Source of the DNA: Xanthomarina maritima | GTDB taxonomy: Bacteria; Bacteroidota; Bacteroidia; Flavobacteriales; Flavobacteriaceae | DNA: 64,000 nucleotides | Assembly: GCF_008084905.1 (NCBI RefSeq) | Contig: NZ_VSFC01000062.1 | Coordinates: 243,903 to 307,902 of the forward strand | Reading direction: 5' to 3' | In this document: positions 42,574-52,186 of the stretch, piece by piece | Numbering within the stretch: the first letter of the stretch is position 1 | Layout: every line of letters begins with the position of its first letter | The notes under the pieces: model-generated | Seen by the model: only the letters and a program-made list of their open reading frames with translations | What the model was told of the DNA's origin: nothing | The model's database searches: none | Made by a program: the position numbers and the translations under genes

Positions 42574-45500
42574 TTAACAATAGGTTTCAAAACTGCCAAA
42601 GCCTGTTTTACAGTTTTAATATTCTCGAAAGTAAGCAATAAACGTAAGCCATTTCTAGTTTGTTTTTCTTTCATTTTACAAGCAGCAGGATGAGATTGTA
42701 CATATTGTAAAACCTTAGTAAATCCATTGCTTTGATAAAAACCACTTTTCTGGTCGTTAATAAAATAGCCAATCAGCTTGCCTTGTTTCATTACTACTTT
42801 TTCAAGTCCCATTTTATTAGCAATCCATTTAATTCGAACACTATTTAATAAGTCGACTACTTGTGTTGGTAATTCACCAAAACGATCTACAATTTCAGTT
42901 TCAAATTTTTCAAGCTCTTCTTCGGTTTTTATGTTGTTTAATTGTGTGTAAAGATTTAAACGTTCAGAAATATTATTGACATAATTGTCTGGAAAAAGTA
43001 ATTCAAAATCGGAATCTATGGTAATATCTTTAACGTATTCTTTTTCTTTTCCATTGTCTTGATATAAATCTTTGAATTCATTTTCTTTTAATTCTTCAAT
43101 AGCTTCATTTAATATTTTTTGATAGGTATCAAAACCTATATCATTAATAAATCCACTTTGTTCACCACCAAGCAAGTCTCCAGCACCACGAATTTCCAAA
43201 TCTTTCATAGCAATGTTAAAACCACTTCCAAGCTCAGAAAATTGTTCTAAAGCTGTAATTCGTTTTCTAGCATCATCTGTCATTGCAGAATATTCTGGAG
43301 TAATAAAATAACAGAATGCTTTTTTGTTGCTTCGTCCTACACGACCACGCATTTGGTGTAAATCGCTTAAACCAAAATTATTAGCATTATTAATAAAAAT
43401 GGTGTTGGCATTTGGCACATCCAAACCACTTTCAACAATAGTTGTACTTATTAAAACATCAAATTCACCATTAATAAAAGCCAACATTAAATTTTCGAGT
43501 TTTTTGCCTTCCATTTGTCCATGACCAATACCAATTTTGGCATCTGGAACCAAACGTTGAATCATTCCAGCAACTTCCTTGATATTTTCAATGCGATTAT
43601 GAATAAAGAAAATTTGGCCACCTCGTTGAATTTCGTAAGTAACAGCATCTCTAATTGTTTCTTCAGAAAAACGAATCACGTGACTTTCTATTGGATAACG
43701 ATTAGGAGGAGGAGTGGTTATAACCGATAAATCTCTTGCAGCCATTAAACTAAATTGAAGCGTTCTTGGAATTGGAGTAGCAGTAAGAGTTAACACATCT
43801 ACGTGCTCTTTGAGTGTTTTTAGTTTTTCTTTAACTGCAACACCAAATTTTTGTTCTTCATCAACAATCAATAATCCTAAATCTTTAAACTTGACATTTT
43901 TATTAACTAATTGATGCGTTCCAATAATGATATCTACGTTTCCTTTTTCCAAACCTTCTAAAGTTTCACGTTTTTCTTTGGCAGTTCTAAAACGGTTTAA
44001 ATAATCTACAGTAACGGGAAAATCTTTTAAACGTTCTTTAAAAGTCCTGGAATGTTGGTAAGCTAAAATGGTTGTTGGTACTAAAATAGCGACCTGTTTG
44101 CTATTATCTACAGCTTTAAAAGCAGCACGAATAGCTACTTCTGTTTTACCGAAACCAACATCGCCACAGACCAATCTATCCATAGGTCTTTCGCTTTCCA
44201 TATCTGCTTTAATATCTGCAGTTGCTGTGGTTTGGTCAGGCGTGTCTTCATATATAAATGAGGACTCTAATTCCAGTTGCAAATAACTATCTGGACGATA
44301 TTGATAACCTTTTTCTAGTTTACGTTTGGCATAAACCTGAATCAGGTTAAAAGCAATTTCTTTAACTCTGGATTTAGTTTTTTGTTTCAGATTTTTCCAA
44401 GCAGCAGAACCTAATTTGTAGATTTTTGGTGGTTTGCCATCTTTGCCATTAAACTTGGTGATTTTATGTAGCGAGTGGATGCTTAAATAAAGCACATCAC
44501 GTTCGCCATAAACCAATTTTATAGCTTCTTGTTTTTTACCTTCAACATCAATTTTTTGTAAACCACCAAACTTGCCAATCCCATGATCGATATGTGTAAC
44601 ATAATCTCCAATTTCAAGATTAGTAAGCTCCTTTAAAGTTATGGCTTGTTTTTTAGCATAACCATTTTTTAAATGAAATTTATGGTAACGCTCAAAAATT
44701 TGATGGTCTGTATAACAGGCTATTTTAGCATCGTTGTCTATAAACCCTTGATAAAGCGAAAGCACAACGGTTTTGTAGTGTACATCTTCATCTACGTCTT
44801 CAAAAATATCATGAAATCGCTTGGCTTGTTGTTCGCTAACACAAGCTATATAATTGGTATAACCATTTTCATGATTGACATTTAAGTTTTCTATTAATAA
44901 ATTGAATTGTTTATTGAATGAAGGTTGTGGTGTGGTATTAAAAGCAATGATGTTAGATTCTTCACTACGTTCTGAATGACTAAATACGCTTTGCGTTCCA
45001 AATTCAACAACTGTATATTCCAATAATTGTTTTTTTAGTAAAGAAGAATTACAGAATAACTCTACAGGTTCTGCATGCTTTATTTCTGATGATAAGTTTT
45101 TAAAGGCTTCTATAGCTTTTTCAAAAAAATCATCGATTCTAGAAAATAACAAGTCACTGTTTTTGGTAAAAACCACTGTTTTTGAAGCGATATAATCTAA
45201 AAAACTCTGTCTGCTTTCTTCTAAAAATTTGTTGGCAACATTTGGAATGATATTTATTTTCTTGATTTGCTCTGTTGAAAGCTGTGTTTCTACATCGAAC
45301 GTTCGAATACTATCTACTTCATCGCCAAAAAACTCGATTCTATAAGGTTCATCATGACTAAATGAAAACACATCTACAATACCACCACGAACTGAGAATT
45401 CGCCAGGTTCTGTTACAAAATCGACACGTTTAAATTTGTATTCAAACAACACTTCGTTTACAAAATCGATTGATAGTTTGTCGTTAACAGAGACTTTTAA

Positions 45501-45926
45501 AGTGTTGCGTTCTAATTCTTTTCTGGTAACTACTTTCTCGAACAAAGCATCAGGATAAGTAACTATTATGGCTGGTTTTTTACGAGAATTAATTCGGTTT
45601 AAAACTTCAGCTCTTAAAAGTACATTGGCATTATCAGTCTCTTCAATTTGGTAAGGTCTTCTGTAACTTCCAGGATAGAAAAGAACATCTTTATCATTCA
45701 ATAAAATTTCTAAATCGTTTAAGTAAAATGCAGCTTCTTCTTTATCATTAAAAACAAGAAGAAAAGGCTTGTCTGTTTGCTTAAATGTTTCGCTTAAAAC
45801 AAAAGAAAGCGATGATCCGATAAGTCCTTTTAAATGTGTTTTACTTTGGGATTTGGCAATAGCAGTTTGCAGATTTTGCGTTTGCAAAGCCTGTGCAAAT
45901 GTTTGCGAGAAAACAGTTTTACTCAA
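42570..45926 (-). CDS. mfd: transcription-repair coupling factor
   Basis: This 1118-residue DNA translocase releases stalled RNA polymerase and recruits UvrA. It shows the UvrB-homology module, the CarD-like RNA-polymerase interaction domain (LEIGDYVTHIDHGIGKFGGL), the helicase motifs I (CGDVGFGKTEV) and II (LLIVDEEQKFGV), and the TRG and C-terminal D7 domains. Around residue 317 it carries the peptide SHSERSEESN, the translated form of a Flavobacteriaceae repeat (44955-44982), in a linker region. A -7 element lies 39 bases upstream. Confidence 0.96.
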   Translation of the reverse strand: MSKTVFSQTFAQALQTQNLQTAIAKSQSKTHLKGLIGSSLSFVLSETFKQTDKPFLLVFNDKEEAAFYLNDLEILLNDKDVLFYPGSYRRPYQIEETDNANVLLRAEVLNRINSRKKPAIIVTYPDALFEKVVTRKELERNTLKVSVNDKLSIDFVNEVLFEYKFKRVDFVTEPGEFSVRGGIVDVFSFSHDEPYRIEFFGDEVDSIRTFDVETQLSTEQIKKINIIPNVANKFLEESRQSFLDYIASKTVVFTKNSDLLFSRIDDFFEKAIEAFKNLSSEIKHAEPVELFCNSSLLKKQLLEYTVVEFGTQSVFSHSERSEESNIIAFNTTPQPSFNKQFNLLIENLNVNHENGYTNYIACVSEQQAKRFHDIFEDVDEDVHYKTVVLSLYQGFIDNDAKIACYTDHQIFERYHKFHLKNGYAKKQAITLKELTNLEIGDYVTHIDHGIGKFGGLQKIDVEGKKQEAIKLVYGERDVLYLSIHSLHKITKFNGKDGKPPKIYKLGSAAWKNLKQKTKSRVKEIAFNLIQVYAKRKLEKGYQYRPDSYLQLELESSFIYEDTPDQTTATADIKADMESERPMDRLVCGDVGFGKTEVAIRAAFKAVDNSKQVAILVPTTILAYQHSRTFKERLKDFPVTVDYLNRFRTAKEKRETLEGLEKGNVDIIIGTHQLVNKNVKFKDLGLLIVDEEQKFGVAVKEKLKTLKEHVDVLTLTATPIPRTLQFSLMAARDLSVITTPPPNRYPIESHVIRFSEETIRDAVTYEIQRGGQIFFIHNRIENIKEVAGMIQRLVPDAKIGIGHGQMEGKKLENLMLAFINGEFDVLISTTIVESGLDVPNANTIFINNANNFGLSDLHQMRGRVGRSNKKAFCYFITPEYSAMTDDARKRITALEQFSELGSGFNIAMKDLEIRGAGDLLGGEQSGFINDIGFDTYQKILNEAIEELKENEFKDLYQDNGKEKEYVKDITIDSDFELLFPDNYVNNISERLNLYTQLNNIKTEEELEKFETEIVDRFGELPTQVVDLLNSVRIKWIANKMGLEKVVMKQGKLIGYFINDQKSGFYQSNGFTKVLQYVQSHPAACKMKEKQTRNGLRLLLTFENIKTVKQALAVLKPIVN
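44955..44982. repeat. REP-like element inserted in frame within mfd
   Basis: GATTCTTCACTACGTTCTGA followed by ATGAC is a well-known short repeat of Flavobacteriaceae intergenic regions. Here it is read in frame as SHSERSEES within Mfd. It sits between the UvrB-like and CarD-like parts, a variable linker, so the protein probably tolerates it. Confidence 0.65.
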
Positions 45927-45964
45927 GACAATTTATTTTAATGAATCGATGATTCTAAGATTTG

Positions 45965-45972
45965 CAAATATA
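45965..45972 (-). promoter_or_regulatory. predicted -7 element of mfd
   Basis: On the minus strand this reads TATATTTG, an exact TAnnTTTG match, 39 bases ahead of the mfd ATG at 45926. Confidence 0.5.
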
Positions 45973-46065
45973 AAGGTTAGTATTTAAAAATTAGTTGAAA
46001 TTTTACCTGAAAGCCTCCCTTTATATAAGTTCTAAAAAAAGCAAAATTTATATTTTAAAAGGTAG

Positions 46066-46083
46066 TATCTTTGTCTATATTTG
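46066..46083 (+). promoter_or_regulatory. two tandem -7 elements upstream of the TerB-like gene
   Basis: TATCTTTG (46066-46073) and TATATTTG (46076-46083) both match TAnnTTTG and are 10 bp apart. They give two possible starts 20-35 bases before the ATG at 46108. No clear -33 TTTG was found for either. Confidence 0.45.
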
Positions 46084-46107
46084 CACGACTTTTAAAAACA
46101 GAAAGAT

Positions 46108-46539
46108 ATGTCATTTTTAGATTTATTCGATAGTGGATTTAAACAACGTAACGAAGATCATTTTGCAGCAATTGTTAGAGTTGCTATGGATGATGGAATT
46201 ATTTCTAATGAAGAAAAAGCGTTTTTAGATCGTTTGGCACGTAACTTAGATATTAGTGAGGAAACTTATAAAGAAATCCTTAAAGATTATAAATCTCATC
46301 CTATTAATCCACCTACATCTTATGATAGACGTCTAGAGCGTTTATATGATTTGTCTAGAATGGTTTATGTAGACCATATAAAAGGAGAACATGAAGAAAT
46401 TGTACTTAGAAAGATTGCAGTTGGATTAGGGTTTTCGCCAGACAATGTTAGATACGTGGTAGATAAAGCATTAACTTTAGTAAGTAATGGTGTAGATTTA
46501 GATACATTTACTGAAGAAATAAAAAATATGAATAGATAA
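46108..46539 (+). CDS. TerB-like (tellurite resistance B fold) protein
   Basis: This 143-residue all-helical protein has the TerB-like pattern: HFAAIVRVAMDDGIISNEEKAFLDRLAR and VYVDHIKGEHEEIVLRKIAVG, with acidic metal-binding loops (DDGIISNEE; DHIKGEHEE) in each half. No other ter genes are nearby, so tellurite resistance is not implied; these domains appear in stress-related membrane-associated proteins. It is monocistronic and followed by a bidirectional terminator. Confidence 0.85.
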   Translation: MSFLDLFDSGFKQRNEDHFAAIVRVAMDDGIISNEEKAFLDRLARNLDISEETYKEILKDYKSHPINPPTSYDRRLERLYDLSRMVYVDHIKGEHEEIVLRKIAVGLGFSPDNVRYVVDKALTLVSNGVDLDTFTEEIKNMNR

Positions 46540-46560
46540 TAATGAACTATTCATAAATAA

Positions 46561-46588
46561 AAAAAGCGAGCTATTTAGCTCGCTTTTT
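46561..46588. terminator. bidirectional terminator between terB-like gene and fbp
   Basis: AAAAAGCGAGCTA-TT-TAGCTCGCTTTTT is a near-perfect palindrome with A- and T-runs on both sides, placed between convergent genes. It can end transcripts in both directions. Confidence 0.88.
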
Positions 46589-46608
46589 TTATGATTATAA
46601 TTTTTAAG

Positions 46609-47616
46609 TTATTTAACATCACGCATAAATTCTTCAAGCTTTTCTACCATGTTTTTGCTTCCACAAATAAATGGTACGCGTTGGTGCAGTTCTGTTGGAT
46701 CAATGTCCATGATTCTGTTAAAGCCATCACTAGCTTTACCATTTGCTTGTTCAGCAAGAAAAGCCATAGGATTACATTCGTATAACAAACGTAATTTCCC
46801 ATTAGAACTTTTTGAGCTTTTTGGATACATATATATGCCACCTTTTATCATATTTCTATGAAAATCTGAAACCAAAGAACCTATATACCTACTTGTATAA
46901 GGTCTATCGCCTTCTTCCATTTGACAATATTTAATATAATTTTTAACTCCTTGTGGAAAATGAATATAATTCCCTTCGTTTACTGAATAAATAGTTCCAT
47001 CTACAGGAAATTCCATTCTAGGATGTGATAAGTAAAATGTTCCAATTGCAGGATTTAATGTAAATCCGTTAACACCATCACCTGTAGTGTAAACCAACAT
47101 GGTTGATGTGCCATAAACTACATATCCAGCTGCAACTTGTTGACTTCCTTTTTGAAGAAAATCATCAATCGTTACAGGAGTCCCAACAGGAGTAACACGT
47201 CTATAAACCGAAAAAATGGTTCCCACAGACACATTAACATCAATATTTGATGAACCATCTAATGGATCAATCAATACAATATATTTATTTTGGTTGTTTT
47301 CGTCTCTACTATTTATGCTTATAAAAGTATCTTCTTCTTCACTTGCAATACCACAAACGATGTTTCTGTTTTTAAGTGTTTGAATAAACTTATCGTTTGC
47401 ATAAACATCTAGTTTTTGCTGGTCTTCACCTTGAATATTAGTGTCACCTGCAGTGCCAATAATATCAACTAAACCAGCTTTATTAACTTCGTGATTAACC
47501 ACTTTTGCAGCTAGACGAATGGAATTAATTAGTCGAGATAATTCTCCAGAAGTATATTTAAAAGATGCTTGATTTTCAATTATAAATTCTCCTAAAGTTT
47601 GATTTTTTCTTGACAT
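46609..47616 (-). CDS. fbp: class 1 fructose-1,6-bisphosphatase
   Basis: This gluconeogenic enzyme hydrolyses fructose 1,6-bisphosphate. It has the metal sites [10 protein letters not shown] and [15 protein letters not shown], and the sugar-phosphate site [18 protein letters not shown]. The C-terminal [15 protein letters not shown] motif is also present. The start at ATG 47616 ([11 protein letters not shown]) fits the family; the longer frame to 47664 would include promoter-like sequence (GATATTTGC). The product is 335 residues. Terminator shared with the terB-like gene. Confidence 0.95.
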   Translation of the reverse strand: MSRKNQTLGEFIIENQASFKYTSGELSRLINSIRLAAKVVNHEVNKAGLVDIIGTAGDTNIQGEDQQKLDVYANDKFIQTLKNRNIVCGIASEEEDTFISINSRDENNQNKYIVLIDPLDGSSNIDVNVSVGTIFSVYRRVTPVGTPVTIDDFLQKGSQQVAAGYVVYGTSTMLVYTTGDGVNGFTLNPAIGTFYLSHPRMEFPVDGTIYSVNEGNYIHFPQGVKNYIKYCQMEEGDRPYTSRYIGSLVSDFHRNMIKGGIYMYPKSSKSSNGKLRLLYECNPMAFLAEQANGKASDGFNRIMDIDPTELHQRVPFICGSKNMVEKLEEFMRDVK

Positions 47617-47738
47617 GAAGTTGTATTGTATTGTTAGTAATGCAAATATCGTATTTTTTGACAAACTACCACGTTTTCGAAATAGATAAATAATGCAGAA
47701 TAGGCAACTTTAAACTATCTTTACGCCAAATTTTTTAT

Positions 47739-48218
47739 ATGAAAATTTCCATTAGAAAAGCTAAAAAGAGTGATATGACTGCTGTTCTTAACTTAATTAA
47801 AGAATTAGCTGTTTTTGAAAATGAACCAGATGCTGTTGAAGTTTCAGTTGAAGATTTAGAACATGATGGTTTTGGTACTAACCCTCAATTTATTTGTTTT
47901 GTTGCAGAAATAGAAAATAAGATTGAAGGAATTGCTTTAGTATACAAAAGATATTCTACTTGGAAAGGATCTGTCTTACATTTAGAAGATTTAATTGTAA
48001 GTAAGCATATGAGGGGAAATAATATTGGAACAAAACTTTTAGACGAAGTTGTGAAATATGGACATCAATTAGGTGTAAAGCGAATTAGTTGGGAAGTGTT
48101 AGATTGGAATGAATCTGCAATCACATTTTATGAAAATAAAGGAGCCAATGTTATGAGAGATTGGGACGTGGTTCAATTAAACGAAAAAGGAATAAAAACA
48201 TATTTATCAAAATTATAA
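47739..48218 (+). CDS. GNAT N-acetyltransferase, SSAT-like
   Basis: This 159-residue acetyltransferase has the GNAT core with the acetyl-CoA loop (MRGNNIGTKLLDEVVKYG). The pattern IRKAKKSDMTAVLNLIKELAVFE, LEDLIVSK and ISWEVLDWNESAITFYENKGA is like the diamine (SSAT) acetyltransferase subgroup. Its stop overlaps the start of lysC (TAATG), so the two genes are coupled. Substrate is unknown; polyamine or amino acid amines are likely. Confidence 0.87.
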   Translation: MKISIRKAKKSDMTAVLNLIKELAVFENEPDAVEVSVEDLEHDGFGTNPQFICFVAEIENKIEGIALVYKRYSTWKGSVLHLEDLIVSKHMRGNNIGTKLLDEVVKYGHQLGVKRISWEVLDWNESAITFYENKGANVMRDWDVVQLNEKGIKTYLSKL

Positions 48219-49468
48219 TGCAAGTATTTAAATTTGGAGGAGCTTCTGTAAAAGATGCTAATGGTGTTAAAAATTTAGTAAACGTTTTAAATATAACGGG
48301 ATATAAAAACACGCTGGTTGTTGTTTCTGCTATGGGAAAAACAACCAATGCGTTAGAGGTTGTAATTGGTAATTATTTTAAAAATAAAAGTGAATTACAA
48401 AGTTCTCTTCAAGAAGTTAAAAAATTTCATAATGCCATTTTATTAGATTTGTTTGAAAACGAACAACATCAAGTTTTTAAAAAAGTAAAAAATCTGTTTA
48501 ATGAGTTAACCTCATTTTTAAACACCAATAAATCTCCAGATTATAATTTTGTTTACGACCAGGTTATTGGTTTTGGTGAATTAGTATCAACAACTATTAT
48601 CAGCGAATATTTAAATGATGTAGGATTAAAAAACAACTGGCTAGATGTAAGAGAGTATATTAAAACAGACAATTATTATAGAAGTGCAAATGTTAATTGG
48701 GAAGTTACTCAAGAGCAAATTTCAAATCAATTTAAAAAGAAAGTTTTAAATATAACTCAAGGGTTTTTAGGAAGCGATTCTAACAATTTCACAACCACCT
48801 TAGGCAGAGAAGGTAGTGATTATACAGCTGCTATTTTTGCCTATTGTTTAAATGCTGAAAGTGTTACCATTTGGAAGGATGTTCCAGGAGTTTTAAATGC
48901 CGATCCACGATACTTTGAAAATGCTCAATTAATAAATAAAATTTCTTATCGCGAAGCCATAGAATTAGCATTTTATGGAGCTTCTGTTATTCATCCAAAA
49001 ACATTACAACCTTTGCAGAGAAAGGAAATTCCATTACATGTAAAGTCTTTTTTAAATCCAGAAAAGAAAGGAACTACTGTTTGTAAGGAAGTTGGTCTAG
49101 ATCCAGATATTCCTTGTTTTATAGTTAAGAAAAACCAGGTGTTAATTTCATTATCATCCTTAGATTTTTCATATATCGTTGAAGATAATATAAGCGAGAT
49201 TTTTAAACTCTTGCATTTATACAAAATGAAAGTTGATGTTATACAAAACTCAGCCATTAGCTTTTCTGTTTGTGTCGATAATATATATCAAAATTTAGAT
49301 CAATTATTACAACATTTAAAAGCAAAATTTAAAGTAACTTGTAATGAAAATGTGTCTCTATATACTATTAGACATTACAACGAAGCAGCTATTATTCAAT
49401 TAGAAGAAGATAAAGAAGTGCTATTAAAGCAATTAACACAAGAAACTATGCAAGTTGTTACTAAATAA
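48218..49468 (+). CDS. lysC: aspartate kinase
   Basis: This 416-residue enzyme phosphorylates aspartate, the entry step to lysine, threonine and methionine. It has the FKFGGASVKDANG start, the LGREGSDYTAAIFAY catalytic region, VTIWKDVPGVLNADPRY and the GASVIHPKTLQPL motif, followed by two C-terminal ACT domains for feedback control. The ATG at 48218 overlaps the preceding stop by 1 base; the frame extends further upstream without a conserved start. It is monofunctional: no homoserine dehydrogenase domain follows. Confidence 0.94.
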   Translation: MQVFKFGGASVKDANGVKNLVNVLNITGYKNTLVVVSAMGKTTNALEVVIGNYFKNKSELQSSLQEVKKFHNAILLDLFENEQHQVFKKVKNLFNELTSFLNTNKSPDYNFVYDQVIGFGELVSTTIISEYLNDVGLKNNWLDVREYIKTDNYYRSANVNWEVTQEQISNQFKKKVLNITQGFLGSDSNNFTTTLGREGSDYTAAIFAYCLNAESVTIWKDVPGVLNADPRYFENAQLINKISYREAIELAFYGASVIHPKTLQPLQRKEIPLHVKSFLNPEKKGTTVCKEVGLDPDIPCFIVKKNQVLISLSSLDFSYIVEDNISEIFKLLHLYKMKVDVIQNSAISFSVCVDNIYQNLDQLLQHLKAKFKVTCNENVSLYTIRHYNEAAIIQLEEDKEVLLKQLTQETMQVVTK

Positions 49469-49478
49469 ACAATTTCAT

Positions 49479-49486
49479 TACATTTG
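49479..49486 (+). promoter_or_regulatory. predicted -7 element for the olsF-like gene
   Basis: TACATTTG matches TAnnTTTG and ends 5 bases before the ATG at 49492, so the predicted transcript has almost no leader. It lies 10 bases after the lysC stop, so the gene may have its own promoter as well as readthrough. Confidence 0.5.
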
Positions 49487-49491
49487 TATTC

Positions 49492-51324
49492 ATGAGCCAC
49501 CAACCAAACAAAGGATTAGTAACAGCTAAAGAAGTTTCTAAAGCCATACAATTAGATTCCTATGGTTTTATAGGGACTTTTGTTGGTTGGATACTAATGA
49601 AAGTTTTAAAAATATCTACTCTAAATAGCATTTATAATAGAAACAAGCATTTAGAAAAATTAGAATTTTTAAATGGTATTTTAAGTGAGTTTCAAATTAA
49701 ATTCGAAATTCCTGAAGAAGACTTAAAAAGATTACCAAAAGATGGTGCTTATATAACAGTTTCTAATCATCCACTTGGTGGAATAGATGGCATTTTACTA
49801 TTAAAATTGATGCTTGAACAGAGAGAAGATTTTAAAATTATAGCCAATTTCCTTTTGCATAGAATCGAGCCACTCAAACCGTACATTATGCCAGTAAATC
49901 CTTTTGAAGATAGAAAGGATGTTAAATCTAGTATTACAGGTTTTAAAAATGCCATAAAACATTTACAAGAAGGACATCCATTAGGTGTGTTTCCAGCTGG
50001 CGAAGTTTCAACCTATAAAGATGGAAAATTATTAGTAGACAAACCATGGGAAGAATCTGCAATGAAACTTATTAAGAAAGCTGAAGTTCCTGTTGTACCA
50101 ATTTATTTTCATGCAAAAAATAGTCAGTTATTCTATAAACTATCTAAAATTAGTGATACGTTTAGAACAGCTAAATTACCTTCAGAATTATTAACTCAAA
50201 AAAGAAGAGTTATTAAAGTTAGAATTGGAAAACCTATTTCAGTTGCTGACCAAAAGGAGCATCAAAGTTTGGAAGAATTTTCAGAATTTTTAAGAAAGAA
50301 AACCTATATGTTATCTAATTCTTTTGATGAAAAAGGAAACTTACTAAGTAATATTTCAACTTCACTTAAAGTTCCAAAACCTCCAAAAAGAATTGTAACT
50401 CCAATATCTAAAGACCTCATGAATAAAGAGGTTGAAACCTTAAGGAAAGGAGATTTTAGATTGTTACAAAGTAAAAATTATGAAGTGTTTTTAGCAACAT
50501 CTAAAGATATTCCTAATATTTTAAGAGAAATTGGAAGGCTTAGAGAAATTACTTTTAGAGAAGTTGGAGAAGGCACAAATGAAGCCATTGATTTAGATAC
50601 CTTTGACACCTATTATCATCATATGTTTCTTTGGGATAGCGAACAAGAATTAGTAGCTGGTGCTTATAGAATGGGCTTAGGCTCACAAATTTTTGCCAAA
50701 CATGGCATTGATGGATTTTATTTGCAAGATTTATTTAGGTTCGAACCAGAATTATTTAAAATGATGAGCGAATCTATAGAAATGGGAAGGGCTTTCATTA
50801 TTAAAGACTACCAACAAAAACCTATGCCATTGTTTTTACTTTGGAAAGGTATTGTACACACAACTTTGCGTTACCCAGAACATAAGTTTTTAATTGGAGG
50901 TGTTAGTATTAGTAATCAGTTTTCAAATTTCTCAAAATCGTTAATGATTGAGTTTATGAAATCTCATTATTACGACCCATATATTGCTCAATATGTACAT
51001 CCCAAAAAGGAATTTAAAGTAAAACTGAAGGATGCAGACAAAGACTTTGTGTTTGATGAAACAGAAGCAGATTTAAACAAGTTTGATAAAATCATCGATG
51101 AAGTAGAGCCAGGAGCTTTACGCTTGCCTGTTTTACTTAAAAAATATATCAAACAAAATGCCAAATTGGTAGCTTTTAATGTAGACCCATTGTTTAATAA
51201 TTCGGTTGATGGCTTGATGTATATTAAAATTGCAGATTTACCAGAAAGCACTGTAAAACCAGTAATGGAAGAGTTTCAAGCTGAATTAGAGCAGAAACTT
51301 TCTGAACAAAATGGGGAAACTTAA
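49492..51324 (+). CDS. olsF: fused acyltransferase, OlsF-like aminolipid synthase
   Basis: This 610-residue protein joins two acyltransferases. The N-terminal half is a PlsC/OlsA-type domain with H-x4-D (SNHPLGGIDG) and the PAGEVS motif (GVFPAGEVSTYK). From about residue 330 there is an OlsB-like GNAT domain (IGRLREITFREVGEGTN; AGAYRMGLG; EMGRAFIIKDYQQ). Such fusions make ornithine or glycine lipids in Bacteroidota and Serratia: the GNAT half N-acylates the amino acid and the OlsA half adds the second acyl chain. The lipid head group cannot be told from sequence. Confidence 0.87.
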   Translation: MSHQPNKGLVTAKEVSKAIQLDSYGFIGTFVGWILMKVLKISTLNSIYNRNKHLEKLEFLNGILSEFQIKFEIPEEDLKRLPKDGAYITVSNHPLGGIDGILLLKLMLEQREDFKIIANFLLHRIEPLKPYIMPVNPFEDRKDVKSSITGFKNAIKHLQEGHPLGVFPAGEVSTYKDGKLLVDKPWEESAMKLIKKAEVPVVPIYFHAKNSQLFYKLSKISDTFRTAKLPSELLTQKRRVIKVRIGKPISVADQKEHQSLEEFSEFLRKKTYMLSNSFDEKGNLLSNISTSLKVPKPPKRIVTPISKDLMNKEVETLRKGDFRLLQSKNYEVFLATSKDIPNILREIGRLREITFREVGEGTNEAIDLDTFDTYYHHMFLWDSEQELVAGAYRMGLGSQIFAKHGIDGFYLQDLFRFEPELFKMMSESIEMGRAFIIKDYQQKPMPLFLLWKGIVHTTLRYPEHKFLIGGVSISNQFSNFSKSLMIEFMKSHYYDPYIAQYVHPKKEFKVKLKDADKDFVFDETEADLNKFDKIIDEVEPGALRLPVLLKKYIKQNAKLVAFNVDPLFNNSVDGLMYIKIADLPESTVKPVMEEFQAELEQKLSEQNGET

Positions 51325-51331
51325 ATTGTAT

Positions 51332-51694
51332 TTATAATGATTTAAACCAATCTTGAAATTGACTTCCTAAAAATGGAATGGGTTTCATTTCTCCACTTAA
51401 AGAGCCTACTAAACTAATAATCCATAATATTAAGATTCCAACATTAACAAACCAACCAATAATAGGAACAAAACTTAATATTACAAAGCAAAGCATGATA
51501 CCTAATACTTGCCTGATATAGTATGAACCAAATTCGCTTTTATTATTATTGTTCATAATAAAAGCTATAATCCAACCAATTATTGTCATGTGAGCAATAA
51601 TGGCTATGGTTTTGCCATCTTTAAAGCCATCATCATGAAAATCTCGAGTTTTTTCTTGAGTGCCTTTTTCAAAATTTTTATTTTCTTCAGACAT
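51332..51694 (-). CDS. DUF4870 membrane protein
   Basis: This 120-residue protein has an acidic soluble N-terminus and three membrane segments (IAIIAHMTIIGWIIAFIM, VLGIMLCFVILSFVPIIGW, VGILILWIISLVGSL) of the DUF4870 (Tic20-like) family. It ends with the PIPFLGSQFQDWFKSL segment usual for the family. Its function is unknown. It converges with the olsF-like gene with a 7-base gap. Confidence 0.87.
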   Translation of the reverse strand: MSEENKNFEKGTQEKTRDFHDDGFKDGKTIAIIAHMTIIGWIIAFIMNNNNKSEFGSYYIRQVLGIMLCFVILSFVPIIGWFVNVGILILWIISLVGSLSGEMKPIPFLGSQFQDWFKSL

Positions 51695-51757
51695 GATTTT
51701 AATATTTAAAAAATATTATACTAAAGATAATGAAAATTAAGAAGTAACAAATGTTTA

Positions 51758-52144
51758 TTATTGGAAAGCACTATCAATTGGTTCCCAGAGTTCTATTTTG
51801 TTGCCATCATTATCAAGTATCCAACCAAATTTTCCATAGTCGTATTCTTCAATTTCTCCAACTATAGTAACACCTTCTTCTTTTAATGCAGCTATTAATT
51901 CATGTAAATTTTCAACACGATAATTAAACATAAAGTCTTTTTTCGAAGGATGGTAGTATTTGGTGTCCTCAGCAAATGGACTCCATTGAGTAGAGCAATC
52001 TTTACCATCTTTATCTTTCCACCAAAAAGTACAACCATAATCATCTGTGTCAAAACCTAAATGTTTCTTGTACCAATCTTTTGTTGCTTTTAGATTTTTG
52101 GTTTTAAAGAATAAACCACCAATTCCTGTAACGCGTTTTTTCAT
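51758..52144 (-). CDS. VOC superfamily (glyoxalase-like) protein
   Basis: This 128-residue protein has two beta-alpha-beta-beta-beta modules of the vicinal oxygen chelate fold: VTGIGGLFFKTKNLKATKDWYK and the ending GWILDNDGNKIELWEPID with the metal-binding Glu. Metal ligands seem to be a His/Asp in the first module and Glu in the second. Substrate unknown. A short GAAA-loop palindrome lies just upstream. Confidence 0.85.
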   Translation of the reverse strand: MKKRVTGIGGLFFKTKNLKATKDWYKKHLGFDTDDYGCTFWWKDKDGKDCSTQWSPFAEDTKYYHPSKKDFMFNYRVENLHELIAALKEEGVTIVGEIEEYDYGKFGWILDNDGNKIELWEPIDSAFQ

Positions 52145-52159
52145 TGAAAATTTATTTTC

Positions 52160-52179
52160 ATTTCCACGAAAGTGGAAAT
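52160..52179. repeat. REP-like hairpin with GAAA tetraloop
   Basis: ATTTCCAC-GAAA-GTGGAAAT is a perfect 8-bp stem capped by GAAA, 15 bases upstream of the VOC gene start and 7 bases past the DUF1801 stop. The GAAA-capped palindrome at 53647-53666 has the same design with a different stem, that is, compensated base changes. They look like members of one intergenic repeat family. Confidence 0.65.
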
Positions 52180-52186
52180 CTTATTA

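Noticed and set aside
48161-48217. Longer start for aspartate kinase overlapping the GNAT gene
   Set aside because: The extra 19 residues are read from another frame of the acetyltransferase gene and do not resemble the family; ATG 48218 gives the conserved QVFKFGGAS start.
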